Made by a program: the position numbers and the translations under genes. DNA of 64,000 bases from Chionoecetes opilio (Eukaryota; Arthropoda; Malacostraca; Decapoda; Majidae), in the NCBI GenBank assembly GCA_016584305.1, contig JACEEZ010019081.1, forward strand, positions 282,501-346,500, written 5' to 3'. Shown piece after piece: positions 1 through 19,585 of the stretch (position 1 is the first letter of the stretch; every line of letters starts with the position of its first letter). A model generated the notes under the pieces. It made no database searches, was not told the DNA's origin, and was given only the letters and a program-made list of their open reading frames with translations.

Positions 1-466
1 TCCTTAATTTTACTCCCCATTCCACCCATTTTTCCACTCCAACCCATCGACTAACTCCTTTTTCCTTATATTTCTTCCTATTCCACCCACTTTTCCACTC
101 CAACCCATAGATTAACTTTCCCTCATCCTTTATTTTATTCCCTATTCCACCCACTTTTCCACTCCAACCCTCAGACTAACTCCCTTTTCCTTTATTTTAC
201 TCCCTATTCCACCCACTTTGCATTAGTCTCAATCCTCAAAGCCTTAAATATCAGCCTCAACCCTTAGGCCAACTTTATAATTTTCCTCACATTATGTCTT
301 AATTTTTATATATTCTTCCATTTGTCATAACAACTTTACTATTTTCCTCGTTATATCTTAATTTTCATCTGTTCTTCAACTCATCATTACCTGTAAGAAC
401 ATTAAACAGAGGTAGGACTTTATCAACCATCCCTAGCAGAGAGACAGACCTTACATACACTTTTTA

Positions 467-677
467 TTAAACCCTTGAGACCCAAACGTAATTTCCATTG
501 TAATTTGGGTACCATTAGACGATTTTAAGTGAATACAAGCAATATTTTATAGATATGACCTGTTTAGTATCCTTGTCCACTAACTAATTTGGTATATTCA
601 GTGACTTTTCGTAATTTTATGGCTAACAACAGACAATTTTTTATAGCAAAGGAAAGATCTGGGCGTGAAGGGGTTAA
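467..677 (+). mobile_element. TTAA-bounded MITE, copy 1 of 6
   Basis: A 211-bp element that begins TTAAACCCTTGAGACCC and ends GATCTGGGCGTGAAGGGGTTAA-like, so the two ends are imperfect inverted repeats flanked by TTAA. The same unit recurs at 6137, 9499, 20254, 46728 and 59549. TTAA target sites are typical of piggyBac and Kolobok elements; no transposase is present, so assignment to either superfamily is inference. Confidence 0.8.
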
Positions 678-995
678 GATTATAAGCATCACAACAAAGT
701 TTTCATCATATTTGTATCAGTCTTTATTATTCCTATTTAAATTTTCTAGTATCATTCATATTCTATTAGTCTAGCTATCTTTGTGTCACTGGCGAGGCTG
801 GGTGGAGGCTGGGCGGAACTGGCTGGCTGAGTGACGCTTGCGGTGAGAGGAGTGGGTTGTTATGGAGCAAGAAGGGAGGGAGAGGAGAGAAAGGGTGTTC
901 TAGTTCTCATAGTTTAGATGATTTTGTATAGTATTTACTGTAAATTTCTTTTGTCTCGTTTTTTTTTTACTTTTGTTTGTTGAAGGTGTTAGGGG

Positions 996-996
996 A

Positions 997-1031
<35 letters not shown>

Positions 1032-1078
1032 AAGTAGTAGAAGTAGGAGTAGTAGTAGTAGAAGTAGTAGTGGTAGAA

Positions 1079-1133
<55 letters not shown>

Positions 1134-1159
1134 GAGTAGTAGTAGTAGTAGAAGTAGTA

Positions 1160-1217
<58 letters not shown>

Positions 1218-1330
1218 AAGTAGTAGAAGTAGTAGTAGTAGTAGTAGTAGAAGTAGTAGTAGTAGTAGAAGTAGTAGTAGAAGTAGAGTAGTAGTAGTAG
1301 TAAGTAGTAGAAGTAGTAGAAGTAGTAGTA

Positions 1331-1370
<40 letters not shown>

Positions 1371-1373
1371 AAG
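996..1373 (+). repeat. (AGT)n trinucleotide microsatellite
   Basis: About 380 bp of AGT units with scattered AGA, AGG and TGG variants. Long serine-, valine- or leucine-only reading frames across it are artefacts of the three-base period. Confidence 0.97.
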
Positions 1374-1492
1374 TCTTTCCACAGAACTCATGTCACCACC
1401 GAAAATAATGGAAAGAAATCGATATACTCGTATTTACAACTTGTTTACTGCTATTTGTATTTCTTGTTCCATCTTAAGCTACATATCATGAT

Positions 1493-1521
1493 GGAGAGAG
1501 AGAGAGAGAGAGCGAGAGAGA
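1493..1521 (+). repeat. (GA)n microsatellite
   Basis: Short GAGA tract with one GC interruption, inside the UBE2R intron. Confidence 0.9.
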
Positions 1522-2150
1522 GACTGGACTACTGCAAGACAAAGAGTGTTTACCTAAGTTATCAGGCTGTGACCAAAGCATTCATCCTCGCCTCGCTTTA
1601 TAGCCAAGATGGAGAGTAGATAACCCAGCAGTGAAAGCAGTCATACCTCTATACAATTATCATCAATGACACTCACTCACACATTAAAACACACACACAC
1701 ACACCGCACGCACACTGTGACACACACACACGCACTCATATATGCATTTCCTCACTTAGTCACTTATTCTCTCTGTAATCTAACACACTTCCCTATATAC
1801 AAGCCTTCACACACTCATATATTCTCCCTTCATTCCAGGCACTACTTGCACTTCCTCACTTAGTCACTCATTCTCTCTATAATCTAACACACTTTCCAAT
1901 ATACGTGTCTTCCCTCACTCATAATTATATCCTTCCTTCATTCCAAACACTACTTACATTTCCTCACTTAGTCACTCATTCTCTATTTAATTTAACACAC
2001 TTTCTTAAACACATTTTTTTCACTCACTCATATATGCCTGACGTGGTGGCGCTTTGTATAGTCAATAACCTTGTAGTTGGTGCTTGCAAAATGTCTAGAT
2101 AGGATCAAAGTACCTATCTTATCTTATCATATATCCTCCCTTCATTCCAG

Positions 2151-10174
<8,024 letters not shown>

Positions 10175-12365
10175 TAGGCTGGCGGCGGCATTGGAGGACG
10201 TCTGGTTCCCGGCTCGAGTGCTTAAACGTCCATAAGGAATAGAAGACAGAAAATAGAGAGTCGTTCATGGTATACTTGTTCATGGTGTTGCTGATGATGT
10301 CAATGGATTTAGGGTTTCTCCTGAAGTGCTGTGGTGATATAGGCTGAAGGTTAGTGGAGACTTCTGCCACACCTCCTCCCCTACACCATGCTTCCCTCAC
10401 ACTCTTACTACTATTGGCCCTACACAGCTGAAGACTTTGACCATACTTTTAAGCACTAGGCTCTTCAGAACTAAGCATTTGGCATCAGAGGTCTTTGCCT
10501 TCCCTTTGCTGAATGTTTAGTTCCAGACAGCCAAGTACTGAAATTTGCTGGTTTGGACTGTGTCACATTAGACTAAGAACTTTGTTTTCAGCTGAGGTCA
10601 AATACAGTAGAAATTAGGCTACACATTTGGCCCCACCGCCGAGGACCTTGCACCACAATTGAGGATTTAACGTCACACAACTAAGGACTTCTCAAATGCA
10701 TAATTTTTGGCAACACACAACAAAGGACTTTGCCCCACACAGCCAGAAACATCCACCACACGCACCCGGGAACTTGGACCTTACAGAGGAGGAGAATCAG
10801 GTTCCCTCAAAACAGCAAGGTAGAAGAATATTTGCCAGATTCAGTGATATTCTGTGCATTGAAAATTGTGGAACCTGACTGGTCTTCTTTGTGACCTGCT
10901 GCAACACTCCTCTGGCTGCCTATTGACTGTGGGTATGATGCAGCAGTAGCAGCAGCAGGAACACAAAATAATGTTTGCAGTTTTATCTGTGGTAAATCAC
11001 AAAATCTTTATGTGAAGTTGAGAAAAGAATAGTGATGTTATATAAATTTATTTTATTAATTGCAGTATAATGAAGAGGGGCTTGAAATGTAAAGAAAATG
11101 GGCAATTACAGCAAATTTGTGGATAGATGACGTTTATTGCCTCCACTGAAAGTTCCCAAAGTAATGGCATTAAGGAAGTGTAAACAAAATAGTACGAAGA
11201 CACGAGGGTGACTGTAGCGATGAGTGTGACATTGTGTTGCCTGGTGGTCTGCGTCCCGACACTGCCGCGCTGCAAGGTGAGAGGAAGCAGCACACTCAGG
11301 TTAGCAGTGTGTGGTGTAGGATAATTCTAGTAGTGATAATGTGTATGTTGGAGACAGTATGCCAATAATACTATGTCAAATAATTCTCCATTTCCTTCTC
11401 AAAAATTCTTGCTGCAAAGTATGATTCCCCAGCCATGTTTTTTTTTTCCACTTCACAAATGATAATCCATCCAAATTTAGGTATGTATTTTCAGCCTCAC
11501 GGCCTCAGTGTGACCTGACTGCACAGTGGGGGCAGATATCACATTGTGGGTCACATGTCGTTAAGCTAAGCTAACATCTAGGCCATTACTCAACCACGTT
11601 ATGGGCAGGCACCTTCCCGGGCCACCTTGGAGCTTCCTTCATAGATGCTGAGTGTTGGGAATTTTGTTTATATACAATGTAAATTCCGATTGACTCCCTT
11701 TGAAGTTTACTTTCCATGAACTAAGCTATCCAAGGGGAGAGTATGTGGAAGCGTTGACTTGAAAGTTAAATGGAGGAGGTTGACTGCAGGAGATTCATTG
11801 TACATAACTCATTGTCATATTTATAATCACCTTTTCTGTGAACAAATGATAAGAGGCATGTTACCATGATGAGTCAACACCATGAGATAAAAGTGTCAGA
11901 GTTCTCCTACAACATTTCAGCAGCTCAATGCCTCATGATAGACATTTGCTAATTTCTATGTTGTGTTCTCTCGGTTTTGATGTGGAAAGTATTACCTTCA
12001 GTAGAGTTCATAACAAATATTGGCACATGACCTCACAAAATATACCTTTTTGCACTATATTGAAAGTAATCCTTGAATTGTCATTTTATGAACTGATTTT
12101 TAATAGCATTCTTTGTAGCATAGTGTCAAAAATATTCTTTGTATGTATTATATTTTCAAGTTGCAACACAATGTTGATTTGTGCATTAAGCATTTATGTA
12201 TTACCTGCCGTATTTTGTTCCTAGTGCAGATATTTTTATCAAAAGCAAAAGTCAAAGAGGTGTGAAATGCTGTACTGAGCAGGAAGCAGACTGCTGCACT
12301 TTTGTATGATAAGTAATCTAAGGAGATGCAAGCTTCATTTAGTGTAATAAAAATATTGTTACAAC
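10175..12365 (+). other. UBE2R 3' untranslated region with poly(A) signal
   Basis: No recognisable coding sequence follows the TGA at 10172-10174. An AATAAA hexamer lies at 12346-12351 in TGTAATAAAAATATTG, followed by a T-rich stretch and CT repeat at about 12400, fitting a ~2.2 kb 3'UTR. UBE2R2 mRNAs in other animals also have long 3'UTRs. The end is inferred from the hexamer only. Confidence 0.55.
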
Positions 12366-12894
12366 TTAGTAAGTATTCTTTGTTCCACTTCTTGAACCTC
12401 TCTCTCTCTCTCTCTCTCTCTCTCCTACATGACTACTGTGAATAAAGTAAAGCAATTGTTTGGCCATAAATTCTAACACTAAAGAATAAGTATGGGTATT
12501 AGAATGGCTAGAAAACATTGACCCTGTTATGGTGTATGATGCATTGTTAAAAGCAGTGTGTAGTTACAAAGGGTTGATATTGAAAGATAGTTATGAGTGC
12601 TAGTTTTAAGGTGAAAGTGAGAATGAGGCAAAAGTGTACTATGCATGTGGCTACTTAATACTAAACTGAATAAGTTAGTTAAATACTTAAGAGCAAGGGT
12701 AGAGGAAGAGTAGTATTCTCATTTATTAGATGGTAAAGACTATCATTATCTAATGAATAAATTAATTAATAAGTGGACAAAACAGAGAAATTAAGGAAAA
12801 GACGATGCTACAGGGGTACAGAATGCAGGGAAGAGTTAATGGGAGTAAGACAGGCATGTAAACGCATTAATACCCTGCCATGTCCATCCCCACA

Positions 12895-13100
12895 GAGTTA
12901 AAGTTAAAGGTCTGTACTTAAGTTATAGGTTTATTGTTAAAGGTCTAAGTAAAGTTAAAGGTGGTAAGTTATGTTAAAAGAGTTAAAGTTAAGTTAAAGG
13001 TCTAAGTTGAGTTATAGAGTTAAAGGTCTGTAAGTAAGTTAGTTAAAGTTAAAGGTTAAGTAAAATAATAAGAGTTAAAGTTGAAGGTACGTAAGTGTTA
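12895..13100 (-). repeat. GTTAAA-rich SINE tail / degenerate simple repeat
   Basis: Irregular repeats of GTTAAAG, AAGTTAAAG and AGGTCTGTAAG. On the minus strand this is a TTAACTTTAACTTAAC-type tail directly downstream of the tRNA-like body at 13101-13194. Confidence 0.6.
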
Positions 13101-13194
13101 AGAGTAGGGGGTCTCGCCAATAAAGGTTGCACCGCTCGGGGATCGAACCCGGGACCTTCCGGGTGGCTGTGCTACCCGTTACACCACGGAAACC
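13101..13194 (-). mobile_element. tRNA-derived SINE (Val-like head)
   Basis: On the minus strand it begins GGTTTCCGTGGTGTAACGGG (A-box style) and contains CCCGGGTTCGATCCCCGAGC, a clear B box. The head resembles tRNA-Val but the stems are degraded and a GTTAAA-rich tail follows, so I call a SINE and not a functional tRNA. It shares its head type with the SINE at 56547. Confidence 0.75.
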
Positions 13195-13550
13195 TTCTAG
13201 TGACAACCCACACAGTAAGTTAAGTTAAAGGTCTGTAACTCTGTGGTCAATCCCCTGCATGAGTTTCACAAGGCATTCTATCATCTTAACTAGCCGTCAG
13301 TCCTTCCATCTTTCTATCATCATTGGGCTAAACAGAGAGGATGAAGCCACGCGAGATGCTGAAAAGGGGTTTACAGTATCACGCTTTTCATAAACTACAT
13401 TTACAGTAACTGGATACAAGATGCTACCGTGGATGAGTTAAAAGAAAGAAACTAGAACATGTCATACTGTGGTGTGACAGATATATATATCAGTAGAATG
13501 GAGGTGATGCAAGTAATTCTGACTGAAATGTTAAGTGAAATGAATGAGGT
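13195..13550 (+). other. Unassigned spacer
   Basis: Nothing recognisable: a short piece of GTTAAAGGTCTGTAA repeat at 13210-13240, then unique AT-rich sequence up to the minisatellite. Confidence 0.6.
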
Positions 13551-16500
13551 GGTTGAAAGAACAGGAAGAGAATGGATGGAAGGGGTTGAAAGGACACAGA
13601 ATGGATGGAAGGGGTTCAAAGGACACAGAATGGATGGAAGGGGTTGAAAGAACAGGGAGAGAATGGATGGAAGGGGTTGAAAGGACACAGAATGGATGGA
13701 AGGGGTTCAAAGGACACAGAATGGATGGAAGGGGTTGAAATGACACATAATGGATGGAAGGGGTTAAAGGACAAGAATGGATGGATGGAAGGGGTTCAAA
13801 GGACACAGAATGGATGGAAGGGGTTCAAAGGACACAGAATGGATGGAAGGGGTTCAAAGGACACAGAATGGATGGAAGGGGTTAAAAGGACACAGAATGG
13901 ATGGAAGGGGTTCAAAGGACACAGAATGGATGGAAGGGGTTCAAAGGACACAGAATGGATGGAAGGGGTTGAAAGGACACAGAATGGATGGAAGGGGTTC
14001 AAAGGACACAGAATGGATGGAAGGGGTTCAAAGGACACAGAATGGATGGAAGGGGTTCAAAGGACACAGAATGGATGGAAGGGGTTCAAAGGACACAGAA
14101 TGGATGGAAGGGGTTGAAAGGACACAGAATGGATGGAAGGGGTTGAAAGGACACAGAATGGATGGAAGGGGTTCAAAGGACACAGAATGGATGGAAGGGG
14201 TTGAAAGGACACAGAATGGATGGAAGGGGTTGAAAGGACACAGAATGGATGGAAGGGGTTAAAGGACACAAATGGATGGAAGGGGTTGAAAGGACACAGA
14301 ATGGATGGAAGGGGTTGAAAGGACGGGGAGAGAATGGATGGAAGGGGTTGAAAGGACACAGAATGGATGGAAGGGGTTCAAAGGACACAGAATGGATGGA
14401 AGGGGTTCAAAGGACACAGAATGGATGGAAGGGGTTCAAAGGACAAGAATGGATGGAAGGGGTTGAAAGGACACAGAATGGATGGAAGGGTTGAAAGGAC
14501 ACAGAATGGATGGAAGGGGTTGAAAGGACACAGAATGGATGGAAGGGGTTGAAAGGACACAGAATGGATGGAAGGGGTTCAAAGGACACAGAATGGATGG
14601 AAGGGGTTCAAAGGACACAGAATGGATGGAAGGGGTTGAAAGGACACAGAATGGATGGAAGGGGTTGAAAGGACACAGAATGGATGGAAGGGGTTCAAAG
14701 GACACAGAATGGATGGAAGGGGTTCAAAGGACACAGAATGGATGGAAGGGGTTGAAAGGACCAGAGGAGATGAATGGATGGAAGGGGTTCAAAGGACACA
14801 GAATGGATGGAAGGGGTTGCAAAGGACACAGAATGGATGGAAGGGGTTAAAGGACAAGAATGGATGGAAGGGTTAAAGGACACAGAATGGATGGAAGGGG
14901 TTGAAAGGACACAGAATGGATGGAAGGGGTTCAAAGGACCAGAATGGATGGAAGGGGTTGAAAGGACACAGAATGGATGGAAGGGGTTGAAAGGACAAGA
15001 ATGGATGGAAGGGGTTGAAAGGACACAGAATGGATGGAAGGGGTTGAAAGGACACAGAATGGATGGAAGGGTTGAAAGGACACAGAATGGATGGAAGGGG
15101 TTGAAAGGACAAGAATGGATGGAAGGGGTTGAAAGGACGGGAGAGAATGGATGGAAGGGGTTGAAAGGACACAGAATGGATGGGAGGGGTTGAAAGGACA
15201 GAGAATGGATGGAAGGGGTTGAAAGGACAGAGAATGGATGGAAGGGGTTGAAAGGACAGAGAATGGATGGAAGGGTTGAAAGGACACAGAATGGATGGAA
15301 GGGGTTGAAAGGACAGAGAATGGATGGAAGGGGTTGAAAGGACGAGAAATGGATGGAAGGGGTTGAAAGGACAAGAATGGATGGAAGGGGTTGAAAGGAC
15401 AGAGAATGGATGGAAGGGGTTGAAAGGACAAGAGAATGGATGGAAGGGGTTGAAAGGACAGAGAATGGATGGAAGGGGTTGAAAGGACGAGAATGGATGG
15501 AAGGGGTTGAAAGGACAGAGAATGGATGGAAGGGTTGAAAGGACGAGAATGGATGGAAGGGGTTGAAAGGACAGAGAATGGATGGCAAGGGTTGAAAGGA
15601 CAGAGAATGGATGAAGGGGTTGAAAGGACAGAGAATGGATGGAAGGGGTTGAAAGGACAGGTGGAGGAATGGATGGAAGGGGTTGAAAGGACAGAGAATG
15701 GATGGAAGGGGTTGAAAGGACAGAGAATGGATGGAAGGGGTTGAAAGGACAGAGAATGGATCCAAAGGGTTGAAAGGACAGAGAATGGATGGAAGGGGTT
15801 GAAAGGACAGAGAATGGATGGAAGGGGTTGAAAGGACAGAGAATGGATGGAAGGGGTTGAAAGGACAGAGAATGGATGGAAGGGGTTGAAAGGACAGATA
15901 ATGGATGGAAGGGGTTGAAAGGACAGAGAATGGATGAAGGGGTTGAAAGGACAGAAATGGATGAAGGGGTTGAAAGGACAGAGAATGGATGGAAGGGTTG
16001 AAAGGACAGAGAATGGATGGAAGGGGTTGAAAGGACAGAGAATGGATGGAAGGGGTTGAAAGGACAGAGAATGGATGGAAGGGGTTGAAAGGACAGAATG
16101 GAGAAGGTTGAAGACGAATGGATGGAAGGGGTTGAAAGGACAGAGAATGGATGGAAGGGGTTGAAAGAACAGAGAATGGATGCAAGGGGTTGAAAGGACG
16201 GGGAGAGAATGGATGGAAGGGGTTGAAAGGACAGAGAATGGATGGAAGGGGTTGAAAGGACAGATAATGGATGCAAGGGGTTGAAAGGACGGGGAGAGAA
16301 TGGATGGAAGGGGTTGAAAGGACAGAATGGATGGAAGGGGTTGAAAGGACAGAGAATGGATGGAAGGGGTTGAAAGGACGGGGAGAGAATGGATGGAAGG
16401 GGTTGAAAGGATAGAATGGACGGAAGGGGTTGAAAGGACGGACAGAGAAGGATGGAAGGGGTTGAAAGGACAGAGAATGGATGGAAGGGGTTGAAAGGAC

Positions 16501-16773
16501 GGGGAGAGAATGGATGGAAGGGGTTTAAAGGACAGATAATGGATGGAAGGGGTTTAAAGGACAGAGAATGGATGGAAGGGGTTGAAAGGACGGGGAGAGA
16601 ATGGATGGAAGTGGTTGAAAGGATAGAATGGACGGAAGGGGTTGAAAGGACGGACAGAGAATGGATGGAAGGGGTTGAAAGGACGGGGAGAGAATGGATC
16701 TGGAAGGGGTTAAAAGGATAGGCAGAGAATGGATGGAAGGGGTTGAAAGGATAGGCAGAGAATGGATGGAAGG
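13551..16773 (+). repeat. 29-bp minisatellite array, ~3.2 kb
   Basis: About 110 tandem copies of GGACACAGAATGGATGGAAG + GGGTTGAAA (29 bp). Units are zoned: ACACAG units with mixed GTTCAAA/GTTGAAA up to about 15190, ACAGAG units with only GTTGAAA after that, and longer GGACGGGGAGAGAATGG and GGATAG variants past about 16190. Because 29 is not a multiple of 3 and the minus strand lacks stops, the array shows open frames of up to ~500 codons (proline/serine/phenylalanine-rich); I regard these as non-coding. Confidence 0.97.
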
Positions 16774-17781
16774 AGATAGGGGGACAAGCACGGTATGTTT
16801 GGTATTATTTGTATATTGTGTTTTAAAGGAGGTACAAAAATTTACCTTTTTTGATCAAGGTATGTGTAAGATCAGGATTAAGATCGGCTAATGTCGGTCG
16901 TTTGTTAGTGGTTCTGTCACTGCTGTCAGCCGGTGTATTCCCTCCTCCTGCCACATTAGCACTGTAAGTAGCTGCCAGGCAACATCAGGTAAACAGTGAA
17001 ATTCCTCCAAGCTGCTAGTTAACCTAAGTAATTGTAAGCTTTTCATTGAAATTTTGTTATATGAACAATTTTGGTAGGTAGTAGTTGGTTGGTGGGCAAT
17101 GTAATGTAGACTATTTTTACCGGTAGCATGGTGCACACGTCTTCATTCTGCTTGTTTTAAGGCCCCTGTACACCAGGCGCTGTGTGATAACAGGGATATG
17201 AGTTTCTTTTCTGTTTGTCTTGTTTGGATAAGAGAAGAGTAGGTATGTGCATATTCTCCGATTTCACGCTCGACAACTTCGTCAACATTTCAGCTCAGCC
17301 CTGTTTTCTTTTCATCGAAATTGGCAACATTTTGCGGAAAAGTTGTGTTGTGAACCCCCTAAGAAATCAGTTTTTTGTGTGTTTTCCTGCGATTGCACAA
17401 GCTTACACATGATTTGATGACGTAGTACACACATTGACCCCTCAACTCGTTGCAGAAACAATTCTCGAAAATTCTCGGAACATTTCTGAAATCACGTACA
17501 TTCCGCGAAAATGGAGATGTGTTTCGTGACAGGTCGCCAAAATGCTCGTCAATTTTGCTGAAGGTGAGTGAAATCAATCTTGAAACTAATAAAATAAGTT
17601 TCTTTAGTTATTTGTCCGTCTATATGTCTAATTTGATAAGTTTTTTTATCGAGTAGCAACAATTTTATTAGGCTATCTATAATCGATGTCAATGCACTGT
17701 TTTTGATTTCGTTGTTCGTTTGTTCTGTTTGTTTGTTTTTTCGTTCGCTTGTTTATTTGTTTGTTCATTCGTTTGCTCCCG

Positions 17782-18046
17782 AGCTTCCCGAGCAAGACAC
17801 TACAGTATTAAAGGACATCTTGACAGCATCAATAGTGGGTAGAGACGTATGTCACACGTGGTATGACAGTGAAACTAACAGTCATGAGGTCTGGTGTGGT
17901 AGAATCGAAAAATTTAAGAAAAGGTGTAATAATGAACACTATGTCATACTGGAACCAGGATAAATCATATGAGAATGCCACTGACTATGATATTTTAAAA
18001 TGGACACTTGCAGCTGTCTTTATTTCAGGGGATGTTATTTTCTGTT
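17782..18046 (+). pseudogene. Decayed transposon-type ORF
   Basis: One frame gives a segment with HTWYDSETNSHEVWCGRIEK; after a frameshift near 17962 a second frame continues with ENATDYDILKWTLAA and FISGDVIFC before a stop. This G-x-HTW...GRI...YV...D...GD layout resembles small domains often found beside animal transposons. Family assignment is weak, and with the frame break I call it a relic. Confidence 0.35.
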
Positions 18047-18263
18047 AAGAGATAACAGAAATATGGGTAAGTGCAAGTTTTGTATAAATTTGCTAAAAGT
18101 TTTAAATTAAAGAGTAAATTGCAGGAGTATAGACACAGTGCTAATAACACTCAGAAGACATACATGTATATAATGAGTAAGCACACACTTTTGTGTGACA
18201 CTGATTTATTTATGACTTCAAATTACAACAAACTTTACCAATGTTTATCATAAACTATTATAA

Positions 18264-18479
18264 TAGTCCGATTGCCTTCCTCGAGGCAGTAAAACCAAAC
18301 TTAGTCATGCCAATAAAATGTTGAAGTTATTTATATTAGCCATTGAAACCATACTACTTGAAAAGATTAAAAAAAATCCTTTAAAATGAGGGGTTAATCA
18401 CCCATCTTGGTTTAGAATTATGAAAGTTAGAGAATGTAAGAGATTACAGTTTACTGCCTCGAGGAAGGCAATCAGACTA
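18264..18479. mobile_element. MITE with 28-bp inverted repeats and TA ends
   Basis: Left end TAGTCCGATTGCCTTCCTCG and right end CGAGGAAGGCAATCAGACTA pair almost perfectly; the arms continue through AGGCAGTAAA / TTTACTGCCT. TA at both edges fits a Tc1/mariner-type target duplication. No ORF. Confidence 0.85.
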
Positions 18480-19286
18480 CTAATGACAGCCATTTTGTAT
18501 TTTGGTGGCCATCTTGGATTATCTCAGTAATAATACACTGCAGACATGGTTCCATTGACCTTTTCATTCCTTTATGTGTAATAAACTTCCTATGATATCT
18601 TATAATACAATTTAAGCATAATAGTTTTTATGTAACACATGATGGCGGCCATCTTTGATTTTGGCGGCCATTTTGGATTTATAAGGGGCACTAGGTTATC
18701 TCGAATAAGCGCCCGCACCTTTTGAAACGTTAATATATTTGGCCGAGTGTTCATCATGCCAAATTTTTATCGGTCACAATCCATTCTATTGATTCCTATT
18801 GCTTTTATAAGACAAAAATATGCCCAAAAGGCGAAATTCTATTTGATGTAACTTTCTTATTTTAGGTCCTGGGAGGGTCATCTTGGTGTCATTGGAAAGG
18901 TTTTTTCAAGACATTTCCTTTGATACCTCTTGCAATAGCATTTAACAACTTTGATATTTTTTGCCACATAGCTAAGAAGAGGGATTGTGGGCGGCGCCAA
19001 CACCCCCCGCCCCGCCCCGCCTGTCTCAGGCCTTGAGGCTGAGCTGACAGGCTGGGGACTGGGGACTGGGGAACAGTGGCGTCTGTATTGGTTTATGGAA
19101 CAGTCGCCGATTGAAATTCTCACCGAAACACCAAGCTAGAATCGCGGCGACGGTGGAACACTCGCCAACGTGGATTTATTTTTTATTTTTTGGTAATCCC
19201 CACATTATTTGGATCCTTGCATTACTCGAACCACTCCTTGGCCCATTTAGTCCGAATATGAGAGGTTTTACTGTACTTGCATAGTC

Positions 19287-19562
19287 CGTCAGCGCCAACT
19301 TCGGCTATATGGGCATGTGGCACGCTACCCTGAAACCGATCCTTCCCATCGGGTTGTATCTGTAAGAGACAATCCGGCGTGGAGGAGGCCAAGGGGGCCT
19401 ACAAGGCTTGTGGCTGGGGCAAGTTGATGTTTCCTGCCGAGAGTTGCTTGGTATGGGAAGGGAGCCTGCATGGGGACTCGCGCGTGGTGACCCCCAGGAG
19501 TGGCGTCGTAGGGTGGGCGAGAGGACCCCCCCCGGCGTATACCCCCAATGATTGATTGATTG
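19287..19562 (+). mobile_element. 3' end of a non-LTR retrotransposon (ORF2 C-terminus)
   Basis: The frame starting CGT CAG CGC reads RLYGHVARYPETDPSHRVVS, then VRDNPAWRRPRGP, the typical C-terminal tail of a LINE ORF2, with several in-frame stops (e.g. after VAGAS). It ends in an ATGATTGATTGATTGA tail, a microsatellite-like 3' end as seen in several arthropod LINEs. It lies 24 bp upstream of the start codon of the next gene. Confidence 0.8.
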
Positions 19563-19585
19563 AATACTTTGCAGTTTGAGAAAGC

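Larger units (their letters stand above)
1..2150 (+). other. Intron upstream of the first visible UBE2R exon
   Basis: No coding exon is visible here. The exon at 2151 starts in phase 0 with a good acceptor (tttcattccag-type tract), so this stretch is the 3' part of the preceding intron. The N-terminal ~60 residues of the E2 enzyme must lie left of the window. The intron holds a pyrimidine-rich start (1-240, imperfect repeats of a TTCCACCCACTTTTCCACTC unit), one TTAA-bounded MITE, a long AGT array, a short GA array and CA-rich/CTCACT-rich degenerate repeats between about 1660 and 2030. Confidence 0.75.
16774..19286 (+). other. Intergenic region between minisatellite and LINE fragment
   Basis: Contains a decayed open frame (17782-18046) and a 216-bp MITE (18264-18479). 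A possible noncoding exon with acceptor GTTGCAG at about 17454 and donor AAG|GTGAGTG at about 17564 (ending in ATGCTCGTCAATTTTGC) could be the first exon of a gene, but nothing links it to one. A C-rich block (CCCCGCCCCGCC, ~19005) and a GTCGCCG-rich block (~19100) are present. Confidence 0.45.

Noticed and set aside
900..1491. Poly-Ser, poly-Val and poly-Leu frames
   Set aside because: Translations of the (AGT)n microsatellite in different frames.
11928..12224. 98-codon frame in the UBE2R 3'UTR
   Set aside because: AT-rich hydrophobic translation within the probable 3'UTR; no family resemblance.
13101..13194. A second tRNA gene on the minus strand
   Set aside because: Only the A and B boxes are kept; the anticodon arm does not pair cleanly and a repetitive tail follows.
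14695..16276. Minus-strand open frames of 496 and 467 codons, rich in Pro, Ser and Phe
   Set aside because: They lie entirely in the 29-bp minisatellite, repeat the same residues in shifting frames and overlap each other; stop-free repeat DNA, not a gene.
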